DNA of 64,000 nt from assembly GCA_021819245.1 (NCBI GenBank), contig JAKARI010000013.1, forward strand, positions 1-64,000, given 5' to 3'. Numbering within the stretch: the first letter of the stretch is position 1; each line of letters begins with the position of its first letter. Both the position numbers and the translations under genes were made by a program. Below the pieces are notes generated by a model. That model did not search any database. It was not told the DNA's origin and saw only the letters and a list, made by a program, of their open reading frames with translations. This DNA is from Pseudomonadota bacterium. Lineage in GTDB: Bacteria; Pseudomonadota; Gammaproteobacteria; Acidiferrobacterales; Acidiferrobacteraceae. Shown here piece after piece: positions 25,459 through 33,946 of this stretch.

Positions 25459-26313
25459 ATGTGCGGCGTGTGCGGCTGTGGCGATACGAAACATGGACAT
25501 GATCACGGACATGGGCATGAAGGGGAGGTCGGTCATCGGCATGATGGGGGCGCATCGGGCGGCGGATTGAGGGAGCACGGTCATCTCCCGCGGTTTGCCC
25601 ACGCCCCCGGCCTGTCTGCGCGGCGCATAGTGCAAGTCGAGCAGGATCTCTTCGCCCAGAACCAGGCATATGCGGACGGCAATCGCCGCGCTTTTGGAGA
25701 GCGGCGCGTCTTTAGTGTGAATCTCATGTCGAGCCCCGGATCCGGGAAGACCACCTTGCTCGTGCGGACCCTGAAGGCCATGCATGATGCCTGTCCCGTG
25801 ATCGTGATCGAGGGCGATCAGCAGACGGATCGGGATGCCCGCCGAATTGCCGCAACGGGCGTGCCGGTACATCAGGTTAATACCGGCAGGGGCTGTCATC
25901 TCGATGCCCACCGGGTGGCGCATGCCTGTGACCATCTGCCGATCGCCGATGGCGCGACCCTCTTTATTGAAAACGTGGGTAATCTGGTATGTCCCGCGGG
26001 GTTTGATCTCGGTGAGGCACGGCGGGTCGTCGTGCTGTCTGTAACCGAAGGCGAGGATAAACCCCTCAAGTACCCGGACATGTTTCGGGCTGCCGACATG
26101 TTGATACTCAATAAAGTGGATCTTTTGCCCTATGTGGATTTCGACATAGAGGCCTGCTACGCCCATGCCCGGGAGGTGAACCCGCTCGTGACCATGATCG
26201 CGGTATCGGCCACCCGGGGCGATGGCATGGCGCAGTGGCTTGCATGGATCGGCTCCGAGCGCGCGCGATGGATGCGCGACGGCGCGCGCGCGACCAATCC
26301 GATCGGGGGATGA
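25459..26313 (+). CDS. hypB: Hydrogenase nickel-incorporation GTPase HypB
   Basis: HypB is the GTPase that drives nickel delivery. The N-terminus MCGVCGCGD carries the high-affinity CxxCGC metal site, followed by a His-rich stretch (HGHDHGHGH) suited to nickel storage. GTPase motifs are MSSPGSGKTTLL (P-loop), EGDQQTDRDARRI, ENVGNLVCPAGFDLGE and LNKVDLLPY. The ORF track begins inside hypA; ATG 25459 gives 284 residues and the true N-terminus. The stop overlaps hypF by four bases. Confidence 0.96.
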   Translation: MCGVCGCGDTKHGHDHGHGHEGEVGHRHDGGASGGGLREHGHLPRFAHAPGLSARRIVQVEQDLFAQNQAYADGNRRAFGERRVFSVNLMSSPGSGKTTLLVRTLKAMHDACPVIVIEGDQQTDRDARRIAATGVPVHQVNTGRGCHLDAHRVAHACDHLPIADGATLFIENVGNLVCPAGFDLGEARRVVVLSVTEGEDKPLKYPDMFRAADMLILNKVDLLPYVDFDIEACYAHAREVNPLVTMIAVSATRGDGMAQWLAWIGSERARWMRDGARATNPIGG

Positions 26314-28682
26314 CCGCCGCCATGGGCAACGCCTGCAAGCCTGGGCGACCGCGCGACGCGGGCGACGGGATCGCGCGCTGGCGGTTGCGCGTGCGCGGGC
26401 GGGTCCAGGGCGTGGGTTTCCGCCCCTTTGTCTATCGCCGCGCGGCACAGTATGCGCTAGCGGGCTGGATCTGTAACGACGCAAGCGGCGTCATCATGGA
26501 GGTGCAGGGGCCATCGCAGGCGCTCGAGTGCTTGCTTGCTGCGCTCTATCACGAGGCGCCGCCATTGGCCCGCGTGGAGCACGTCGAGCGGGAGGAGCGG
26601 GGTATCGATCCTGATGCCCTTGGATTCGCGATCCGTCCCAGCACAGGTGGCCCGATCAACACGGGAATTGCCCCGGATGCGGCTCTATGCGAGCCCTGCC
26701 TAAGCGAGCTTTTTGATCCGGATAACCGCCGTTTCCGCTACCCCTTCATAAACTGCGCGCATTGCGGGCCCCGGTATTCCATCATGACGGACATGCCCTA
26801 TGACAGGCCCAACACCGCCATGTCGGGCTTTCCCCTCTGCCCACTGTGTCGCGCGGAATATGAAGACCCGGCGGACCGGCGTTTCCACGCCGAGCCGATC
26901 GCCTGCGCGGCATGCGGGCCAAGGCTTGCCTTGTGGGATGCGGGCGGCCGAACGCAGGCCGCAGGTGATGTGATGGCAGCGGCGTGGTCGCTGATCCAGG
27001 CCGGGGCGATCGTTGCCGTCAAGGGCATCGGTGGTTTTCATCTCATGGGCGATGCCAGAAACCCTGCGGCCGTGGCAGCCCTGCGCCAGCGCAAGGGGCG
27101 GCTCGACAAGCCCTTTGCGGTGCTTGCGTTAAATGTCGTCTCGCTCGGGGATGTGGCACGCATAGACGCGCCCGAAGGCCGCCTTCTCGCGGGCGCGGAT
27201 CGTCCGATCGTCCTTGTGCGCAAGACATCCGAATGCGAAGACCATCTGGGCGACGTGGCGCCGGGGCTCGACCGTCTGGGCGTCATGCTCCCCTATACAC
27301 CCGTTCAGTATCTGCTCTTTCATGAAGCGCGAGGCCGCCCGCCGGGCACACAATGGCTGCATGAGCGCCATGAGGCGCTTTTTGTCTGCACGTCCGCCAA
27401 CCCTGGCCACGAGCCGCTGGTGACGGGCAACGAAGAGGCGGTAGTGCGCCTGGCGGGGCTCGCCGATGCCTTTGTCGTCCATGACCGGCCGATCGTGTCC
27501 CGGTGCGATGATGGGGTCATGCGCCAGGACGACGGCAAGGCCACCTGGCTGCGATGTGGCCGCGGGCAGGCGCCGTCCCGGATCCGGCTTCCAACGGCTG
27601 GCCCCTGTGTCCTTGGCCTGGGCGCGATGCAAAAAAACACGGTGTGCCTCACCCGTGGTGATGAGGCGTTTGTGTCGCCTCATGTGGGCGATCTCGCCAA
27701 CCGCGCCGCCTATCACGCCTTCGAGGGCGCCATCGCCTCGCTTACGCGTCTCCTGGGGGTTCGTCCGCGGGCTGTCGCCTGCGACCTGCACCCGGATTAC
27801 CCCAGCACGCGCTATGCCGAGCAACTGGCCGCGCGCCAGGACATAGCGTGCGTGGCCGTGCAGCATCACCATGCCCACATCGCGGCCGTGATGGCGGAAC
27901 ATGGCCTGTCGGATCCGGTCCTCGGTATCGCTTTAGACGGCTCCGGATATGGTCCTGGCGGCGAGATCTGGGGGGGCGAACTCTTGTGGCTCGAGGGCGC
28001 GCGTTTCAGGCGGCTCGGCCATCTTGCGCCGCTCGCCCTTGCGGGCGGTGACCGCGCCGCGCGCGAGCCTTGGCGCATGGCGGCCGCGGCGCTGCACGCG
28101 CTTGGCCGCGATGCCGATATCGCGCGCCGTTTCCCCGGGCCCGCGGCCGCCATCGTCGCAGACATGATCGCGCGGCGCATCAACACGCCCCTGACGACCA
28201 GCGCAGGCCGCCTGTTCGACGCCGCCGCCGGGCTCCTCGGTGTCTGCCTGCAGGAAGGCTATGAAGGGCAGGCGGCCATGATGTTAGAGGGGCTGGCGGC
28301 CTCGGCGCCGGCCGTCCCGGCGCTTGCGGGCGGTTATTCCATAAGCGATGGCGGAGAGCTTACGCTTGTGCCGGCGCTTGCGGCATTGCATCCCGGAGTC
28401 GATCCCGCGATCGGTGCTGCGCTCTTTCATGCCACGCTGTCGGCAGGGCTTGCGGCCTGGGTGGGGCGCGCCGCACGCGATACTGGTGTTCACCGCGTGG
28501 CCCTGGCCGGCGGCTGCTTCGTAAACGCGATCCTGAAAAAGGCCCTGTGCGCCGCCCTGGAGGCGCAGGGCCTTACCGTCTATACAGCCGTGCGCGTGCC
28601 GCCCAATGATGCCGGCCTTTGTCTCGGCCAGGCATGGGTGGCGCAACAGGCGCTAAACGAAGGGCGAGTGCCATGTGCCTAG
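26310..28682 (+). CDS. hypF: Carbamoyltransferase HypF
   Basis: HypF uses carbamoyl phosphate and ATP to carbamoylate HypE, the source of the CN ligands of the active-site iron. Domains in order: acylphosphatase-like (LRVRGRVQGVGFRPFVYRRA, about residues 25-45), two C-x2-C-x18-C-x2-C zinc fingers (CEPC...CAHC and CPLC...CAAC), a YrdC-like domain (VAVKGIGGFHLMGDA) and a Kae1-like domain (VQHHHAHIAAVMAEHG, ALDGSGYGPGGEIWGGE, LAGGCFVNAILKKAL). ATG 26310 overlaps the hypB stop and gives 790 residues; ATG 26322 is an alternative. Confidence 0.96.
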   Translation: MTAAMGNACKPGRPRDAGDGIARWRLRVRGRVQGVGFRPFVYRRAAQYALAGWICNDASGVIMEVQGPSQALECLLAALYHEAPPLARVEHVEREERGIDPDALGFAIRPSTGGPINTGIAPDAALCEPCLSELFDPDNRRFRYPFINCAHCGPRYSIMTDMPYDRPNTAMSGFPLCPLCRAEYEDPADRRFHAEPIACAACGPRLALWDAGGRTQAAGDVMAAAWSLIQAGAIVAVKGIGGFHLMGDARNPAAVAALRQRKGRLDKPFAVLALNVVSLGDVARIDAPEGRLLAGADRPIVLVRKTSECEDHLGDVAPGLDRLGVMLPYTPVQYLLFHEARGRPPGTQWLHERHEALFVCTSANPGHEPLVTGNEEAVVRLAGLADAFVVHDRPIVSRCDDGVMRQDDGKATWLRCGRGQAPSRIRLPTAGPCVLGLGAMQKNTVCLTRGDEAFVSPHVGDLANRAAYHAFEGAIASLTRLLGVRPRAVACDLHPDYPSTRYAEQLAARQDIACVAVQHHHAHIAAVMAEHGLSDPVLGIALDGSGYGPGGEIWGGELLWLEGARFRRLGHLAPLALAGGDRAAREPWRMAAAALHALGRDADIARRFPGPAAAIVADMIARRINTPLTTSAGRLFDAAAGLLGVCLQEGYEGQAAMMLEGLAASAPAVPALAGGYSISDGGELTLVPALAALHPGVDPAIGAALFHATLSAGLAAWVGRAARDTGVHRVALAGGCFVNAILKKALCAALEAQGLTVYTAVRVPPNDAGLCLGQAWVAQQALNEGRVPCA

Positions 28683-28918
28683 CAGTCCCCATGCGGGTCG
28701 AGAATGTGTTGCCGGATGAACTGGCTATAGTCGAAATGGGCGGGGTCCGAAAGACCGTGTCGCTTGCGCTGGTCGATGGGGTCTCCGAAGGTGACTATGT
28801 TATCGTGCATGTGGGATTCGCACTGACGAGACTCGACCCCACGGAGGCCCAGAAGACACTGGCACTCTTTGACGAGATCGCGCAAGCCGCATTTGCCGGC
28901 GGCCGGGAGGCGCCATGA
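28673..28918 (+). CDS. hypC: Hydrogenase assembly chaperone HypC
   Basis: The 81-residue chaperone starts MCLAVPMRV; its Cys2 is the conserved residue that binds the iron unit. It shuttles between HypD and the large subunit precursor. ATG 28673 lies within the last codons of hypF; the ORF-track start is 54 bases too early. It overlaps hypD by four bases. No second HypC-like chaperone (HupF) gene is present in the operon. Confidence 0.96.
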   Translation: MCLAVPMRVENVLPDELAIVEMGGVRKTVSLALVDGVSEGDYVIVHVGFALTRLDPTEAQKTLALFDEIAQAAFAGGREAP

Positions 28919-30075
28919 AGTTCATAGACGAATTTCGGGATGGGCGCGTGGCAGAGCGCGTAGCGCGCGCGATTCAGGCCGAGGCGTCCTCTGGGCGCAG
29001 CTATCACATCATGGAATTTTGCGGCGGCCATACCCATGCGATCGCGCGCTATGGGCTGCCGGATCTGTTGCCGGATGCCATTCGTCTCGTGCACGGACCG
29101 GGCTGCCCGGTATGCGTGCTGCCAGTCGGCCGGATCGACACCGCCATCGCGCTCGCGCGCGATTTTGGGGTGATCCTTTGCACCTATGCCGACCTCATGC
29201 GCGTACCAGGGTCCAATCGCCAAAGCCTGTTGGCTGCCAAGGCCCAGGGTGCCGATGTCGTCATGGTGTATTCGGCGCGCGACGCGTTGGCGGTAGCGAA
29301 GGCGCATCCGCATCGTGAGGTGGTGTTTTTCGCGATCGGTTTTGAGACGACGACGCCGCCGACTGCGGCCGCCATACTCGAGGCGCAGCGAGAGGGGCTC
29401 ACAAACTTCAGCGTGGCCTGCAACCATGTTCTGACGCCATCGGCCATTCAGAGCCTGCTCGATTCCCCGGAGGTCCGCGCCGTGGGGTCCGTGCGTATCG
29501 ACGGTTTCATCGGTCCATCGCACGTGAGCACGATAATCGGCAGCCGCCCCTATGAGTTTTTCGCGGAAGAGTATGAAAAGCCGGTTGTGATCGCAGGTTT
29601 TGAGCCGCTCGATGTCCTGCAGGCAATCTGGATGCTGGTGCGCCAGATCAATGAGGGGCGGTGTACGGTGGAAAACCAGTTCGCCCGAGCGGTCACGCGC
29701 GAGGGCAACAGGAAGGCGCAGGGACTCGTTCAAGAGGTGTTCGAGCTTGCCCGGATCTTCGAGTGGCGGGGCCTTGGGGATGTGCCGTATAGCGCGCTGC
29801 GCATTCAGGGGCGCTATGGGCGGTTCGACGCCGAGCGGCGTTTTGGCTACGCATGTAAGCGGGTGCCGGATCATAAAGGCTGTGAATGCGGGGCCATTCT
29901 GCGGGGCGTAAAGCAGCCACAGGATTGCCGGCTGTTCGGGTCGGCCTGCGTGCCGGATAATCCCATGGGGTCATGCATGGTGTCCTCGGAAGGGGCATGC
30001 GCGGCCCATTATACGTATGGGCGCTATCGGCGCGGCGTCGCCATCGCGCAACGCCAAGCGGCGGGTGCATCATGA
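28915..30075 (+). CDS. hypD: Hydrogenase Fe(CN)2CO assembly scaffold HypD
   Basis: HypD is the Fe-S scaffold on which, with HypC, the Fe(CN)2CO unit is built. The three conserved redox/iron motifs are present: MEFCGGHTHAI, GPGCPVCVLPVG and FETTTPPTA. C-terminal cysteines for the 4Fe-4S cluster occur in GCECGAILRG, DCRLFGSAC and MGSCMVSSEGAC. The length, 386 residues, is usual. Both ends overlap neighbours by four bases. Confidence 0.97.
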   Translation: MKFIDEFRDGRVAERVARAIQAEASSGRSYHIMEFCGGHTHAIARYGLPDLLPDAIRLVHGPGCPVCVLPVGRIDTAIALARDFGVILCTYADLMRVPGSNRQSLLAAKAQGADVVMVYSARDALAVAKAHPHREVVFFAIGFETTTPPTAAAILEAQREGLTNFSVACNHVLTPSAIQSLLDSPEVRAVGSVRIDGFIGPSHVSTIIGSRPYEFFAEEYEKPVVIAGFEPLDVLQAIWMLVRQINEGRCTVENQFARAVTREGNRKAQGLVQEVFELARIFEWRGLGDVPYSALRIQGRYGRFDAERRFGYACKRVPDHKGCECGAILRGVKQPQDCRLFGSACVPDNPMGSCMVSSEGACAAHYTYGRYRRGVAIAQRQAAGAS

Positions 30076-31121
30076 ACGCCCGGGTGCGGCGCCATGCGCG
30101 TCCCCTCGACCTGCGCCGGGGCCTGATCGACATGAATCATGGCAGTGGCGGGCGCGCGACCACGCAGCTCGTGGAAGAATTGTTTCTGAAGGCCTTCGAC
30201 AACGAATGGCTGCGCGCGATGGATGATCAGGCGCGCTGCGAACTCCCCCCGGGCCGCCTGGTCGTGGCCACCGACGCACATGTCGTCTCCCCACTCTTTT
30301 TCCCCGGAGGGGATATCGGCAGCCTGTCTGTCCATGGGACTATCAATGATGTCGCCATGTCGGGGGCAAGACCGCTGTATCTCACCGCAGGATTTATTAT
30401 CGAAGAAGGGTTTGCGCTCGCGGACCTAAAGAGGATTGTGGATTCCATGGGTCGGGCCGCCCGCGAGGCGCAGGTCGCGGTCGTTGCCGGAGACACCAAG
30501 GTCGTGGAGCGCAACAAGGGGGATGGGGTATTCATCACCACAACGGGCGTAGGCGTGGTAGATCCCGCGCTTGCCATTCACGCCCATAAGGCGCAGGTGG
30601 GCGATCGCATAGTGGTGAGCGGGTCGATTGGCGACCATGGTGTCGCCATCATGTCCGAGCGGGAGCATTTGTCGTTTGATACGCGGATTCTTTCCGATAC
30701 CGCGGCGCTTCATGGTCTGGTCGCGCACATGGTTCGCGCGGTACCGGATATCCACTGTCTTCGCGATCCGACGCGCGGGGGGCTCGCCACGGCCTTAAAC
30801 GAGATCGCTGACCGGTCGGGGGTCGGCATGCGTATTGAGGAATCGGCGATCCCGGTGCGGCCGGGTGTGCGTGCGGCCTGTGAGTTCCTGGGGCTTGACC
30901 CCCTCTATATCGCCAATGAGGGCAAACTCCTCGCCATCTGTCCGGCGGATAAGGCCGCGGCCTTGCTGGCTGCCATGCGCATGCACTCTTTAGGCGCAGA
31001 GGCCGCCATCATAGGCGAGGTCGTGTCCGACCCTTTCCATTTTGTGGAAATGGAGACGGCCTTTGGCGGCACGCGCATGATCGACTGGCTATCGGGCGAC
31101 CCATTGCCCCGTATCTGTTGA
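30072..31121 (+). CDS. hypE: Hydrogenase maturation protein HypE
   Basis: HypE receives the carbamoyl group from HypF on its C-terminal Cys and dehydrates it to thiocyanate, the CN donor. The PurM-like start IDMNHGSGGRATTQLVEELF and the C-terminal PRIC are present. ATG 30072 overlaps the hypD stop; the ORF track begins 99 bases upstream inside hypD. The length is 349 residues. Confidence 0.97.
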   Translation: MNARVRRHARPLDLRRGLIDMNHGSGGRATTQLVEELFLKAFDNEWLRAMDDQARCELPPGRLVVATDAHVVSPLFFPGGDIGSLSVHGTINDVAMSGARPLYLTAGFIIEEGFALADLKRIVDSMGRAAREAQVAVVAGDTKVVERNKGDGVFITTTGVGVVDPALAIHAHKAQVGDRIVVSGSIGDHGVAIMSEREHLSFDTRILSDTAALHGLVAHMVRAVPDIHCLRDPTRGGLATALNEIADRSGVGMRIEESAIPVRPGVRAACEFLGLDPLYIANEGKLLAICPADKAAALLAAMRMHSLGAEAAIIGEVVSDPFHFVEMETAFGGTRMIDWLSGDPLPRIC

Positions 31122-31128
31122 GGCGCCT

Positions 31129-32859
31129 ATGCGGATTTTGCTTCTCGTCGAATCCTTTAATAGCCTCTCCCAGCGGGTCTACGCGGAGCTCTCCCGCGAC
31201 GGCCATGAGCTCACTGTGGAATTCGACGTGCATGAGGACGCAACCCGGCAGGGGGTGGGCCTGTGTGCGCCGGATGTCATCATCGCGCCATACTTGAAGC
31301 GGGCCATACCGCGAGACCTATGGAGCCGCTATCCCTGCCTGATCGTCCATCCCGGGATTCCGGGCGACCGCGGCCCTTCGGCGCTGGATTGGGCGATCCT
31401 GGAGGGGCAGGGTGAATGGGGTGTGACGATCCTTCAGGCCAACGATGAGCTCGACGGCGGCGATATCTGGGCATTCGAGATGTTCCCCATGCGTCTTGCC
31501 CCCAAGGGCAGCCTGTATCGGCACGAGGTCACGGAAGCCGCGGTATCGGCGCTGCGCCGGGCGCTTGCCGCCTACGCCGATGGGACGCTGCGTCCGATAG
31601 GTCAGCGCGACGTGGCCTACTCGCACATCGTGCGCGGCCGCCCGCACCCGCCGATGACGCAGGCCGAGCGCGGGATCGACTGGCAGATTGATACCACGGC
31701 CACCGTGCTCCGGAAGATCTATGCATCGGATGGGGCGCCCGGGGTACGTGACCGGCTGTGCGGGCACACCGTCACCCTGTATGGGGCATGGCCGGAGGCC
31801 ACGCTTCGCGGGATTCCCGGTGCCCTCATAGGCCGGCGTGACGGCGCGCTGTGCCGGGCGACCGTTGACGGGGCGGTCTGGATCACGCATGCCCAAGACG
31901 CGCGGGGGGGCGGCCGGGGATTGAAGCTGCCGGCGACGATGGTGATCGAGGCCGCCGCTATCCCCGCACGGCCCATCGGATGGGAACCGCAGTCCCTGCC
32001 CACATGGCAGGAGATCCGTTGCGAGCAGGAAGGGGCGGTCTGTCATATCCACTTTGCGTTTCACAATGGCGCCATGAGCACCGATCAATGCCGCCGTCTG
32101 GCCGATGCGTATCGTGCGATGCGCGATACGGATGCGCGCGTGATCGTCTTGCACGGCGGACCCGACTATTGGTCGAATGGCATCCACCTGCACTGTATTG
32201 AGGCAGCCGACAGCCCGGCCGACGAGTCATGGCGCAATATCGGCGCCATGGATGACCTGGTGCTTGAGATCCTCGGCAATGACCGGCAGCTCACCATCGC
32301 CGCCTTGTCCGGAAACGCCGCCGCCGGGGGGGTCTTTCTGGCCTTGGCGGCCGATGCGATCTTTGCGCGGCGCGGCGTGATCTTGAATCCACACTACAAG
32401 AACATGGGTAACCTGTACGGCTCCGAATACTGGACATACCTGCTACCGCGGCGTCTGGATGCGCAGGAGCGCGCGCGCCTGCGCGCAGGCCGCCTGCCCG
32501 TGGATACGGCGACGGCAGTGGCCATCGGCCTTATCGATGCCGCGTTCGGATGCTCGAGTACGGAGTTCATGGATGGGATCGCGCGGCTTGCGCGCGCGTG
32601 GTCTGCGCCCCATTTTTGGCGGGCGCGCATGACAGAGAAGGTGGCCATACGCGCCCGTGACGAGGCCCAAAGGCCTCTTGCCGAGTACCGGGCCGAGGAA
32701 CTTACCCAGATGCGGCGCAATTTCTATGGTTTCGATAGGAGCTACCATGTGGCGCGCCATCGTTTCGTCTACAAGACACCGCATGGGCACACACCCTTAT
32801 ATCTGGCGCCGCACCGCCGCAGGCATCCGCCCGAAAGGCACGAGGCATCACGGCCATGA
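31129..32859 (+). CDS. hypX: HypX (HoxX), CO-ligand-forming protein
   Basis: HypX makes the active-site CO from formyl-tetrahydrofolate by formyl transfer and decarbonylation, as shown for the Ralstonia and Aquifex proteins, and is important for making hydrogenase in air. The N-terminal half is a formyl-THF transferase-like domain with LIVHPGIPGDRGPSALDWAI. The C-terminal half is an enoyl-CoA hydratase-like domain with IAALSGNAAAGGVFLALAAD. The length of 576 residues fits the family. It starts seven bases after hypE and overlaps the transporter gene by four, so it belongs to the operon. Confidence 0.94.
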   Translation: MRILLLVESFNSLSQRVYAELSRDGHELTVEFDVHEDATRQGVGLCAPDVIIAPYLKRAIPRDLWSRYPCLIVHPGIPGDRGPSALDWAILEGQGEWGVTILQANDELDGGDIWAFEMFPMRLAPKGSLYRHEVTEAAVSALRRALAAYADGTLRPIGQRDVAYSHIVRGRPHPPMTQAERGIDWQIDTTATVLRKIYASDGAPGVRDRLCGHTVTLYGAWPEATLRGIPGALIGRRDGALCRATVDGAVWITHAQDARGGGRGLKLPATMVIEAAAIPARPIGWEPQSLPTWQEIRCEQEGAVCHIHFAFHNGAMSTDQCRRLADAYRAMRDTDARVIVLHGGPDYWSNGIHLHCIEAADSPADESWRNIGAMDDLVLEILGNDRQLTIAALSGNAAAGGVFLALAADAIFARRGVILNPHYKNMGNLYGSEYWTYLLPRRLDAQERARLRAGRLPVDTATAVAIGLIDAAFGCSSTEFMDGIARLARAWSAPHFWRARMTEKVAIRARDEAQRPLAEYRAEELTQMRRNFYGFDRSYHVARHRFVYKTPHGHTPLYLAPHRRRHPPERHEASRP

Positions 32860-33908
32860 CAAGGTTGTCGCTGCGCACCGGTCCGGCGGGTCCGCTGTGG
32901 GTGGTGGCCCTTCTCAACGCCTTGGGTGCCGCGGGGCTTTGGGACCTTCATGACCTCGGCAAAACCGGGATTGGCTTGGGATTGCTGGCCTATTTCTTCG
33001 GGCTGCGCCATGCCTTCGACCTCGACCACATCACGGCCATCGATACCGTGACGCGGGCGCTGCGCGAAAAACAGCGCGCGGCCTCGAGCGTCGGCCTCTA
33101 CTTTTCCCTCGGCCATTCATCGGTCGTCATTGTGCTGTCTTTGTTCGTGGCGACGATCGTGCGTGCGACCTCGGACACCATGGCCGGATTGTCGCACACG
33201 GGTGCGATTCTGGGCCTGGCTGTGTCAGCGGCCTTTCTGCTGGCCATGGGGGTGGCGAATTTTTCCCTCTTTCTGCGGCTTGTCCAGGTGCGTCGCGCCG
33301 GGGCGCCGGGGGGCGCGGATGACTCGCTTGTGGGCGGGCTGCTTGCGCGCCTCTTTAAAGGGGTATTTCGGCTCGTGCATCGCGACTGGCACATGTATTT
33401 CGTGGGCTTCCTGTTTGGGCTTGGCTTTGATACCGCAACCGAGGTGGCGGTCTTGGGATTATCGGCCGCAACCGCCCGTGATGGCGCGGTATCCCTGGCG
33501 CAGATCATGGCCTTCCCGCTGCTCTTTACCGCCGGCATGAGCCTCTTTGATACGCTAGACGGCATGGCCGTCGCACGCATGTACGATTGGGCGCTGCGTG
33601 ATCCGCAACGCAGGCGGCGGCTCAATATGGTGGTGACCGGCGCGGGCGTCCTGGTGGCTTTTCTGGTGAGCGCATCGGAATGGGGGCAGCTCTGGGCGGC
33701 CACGCGCGGTGCCGTGGCGGCATGGCAGGGCCCCGGCGGGATCGGGTTCAGCACCGCAGGTGCGCTCTTTACGGCCGCCTTGGCGACACTATGGCTGGCC
33801 GGCTGGCTGTGGCACCGGCGCGATGCCGCGCCGCAGGCGGCCGTCGCAGCGGGGGAGGCTGCGGGCGCAGCCGCCGATGACGCCAAGATCCCGCCCGGCG
33901 TGCGCTAG
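32856..33908 (+). CDS. High-affinity nickel permease (NiCoT family, HoxN-like)
   Basis: The integral membrane protein of about eight helices has the NiCoT signatures: LRHAFDLDHITAIDT in helix II (Leu where RHAxDADHI usually has Ala), FSLGHSSVVI in helix III and LGFDTATEVA. The length is 350 residues. It imports nickel or cobalt; its place as last gene of the hydrogenase operon argues for nickel supply. The ATG overlaps the hypX stop. A 14-base inverted repeat encloses its stop codon. Confidence 0.93.
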   Translation: MTRLSLRTGPAGPLWVVALLNALGAAGLWDLHDLGKTGIGLGLLAYFFGLRHAFDLDHITAIDTVTRALREKQRAASSVGLYFSLGHSSVVIVLSLFVATIVRATSDTMAGLSHTGAILGLAVSAAFLLAMGVANFSLFLRLVQVRRAGAPGGADDSLVGGLLARLFKGVFRLVHRDWHMYFVGFLFGLGFDTATEVAVLGLSAATARDGAVSLAQIMAFPLLFTAGMSLFDTLDGMAVARMYDWALRDPQRRRRLNMVVTGAGVLVAFLVSASEWGQLWAATRGAVAAWQGPGGIGFSTAGALFTAALATLWLAGWLWHRRDAAPQAAVAAGEAAGAAADDAKIPPGVR

Positions 33909-33946
33909 GGGCAGGGCCGCGGGGGCGCGCATTGCCCCTAGCGCAC
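33900..33946. terminator. 14-bp inverted repeat enclosing two convergent stop codons
   Basis: GTGCGCTAGGGGCA and its exact reverse complement TGCCCCTAGCGCAC are separated by 19 bases. The TAG of the nickel permease gene is inside the left arm and the TAG of rsmB, on the other strand, inside the right arm. The stem would form in both transcripts and could act as a two-way terminator or a 3' stabiliser, though neither side has a T-run. Confidence 0.65.
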
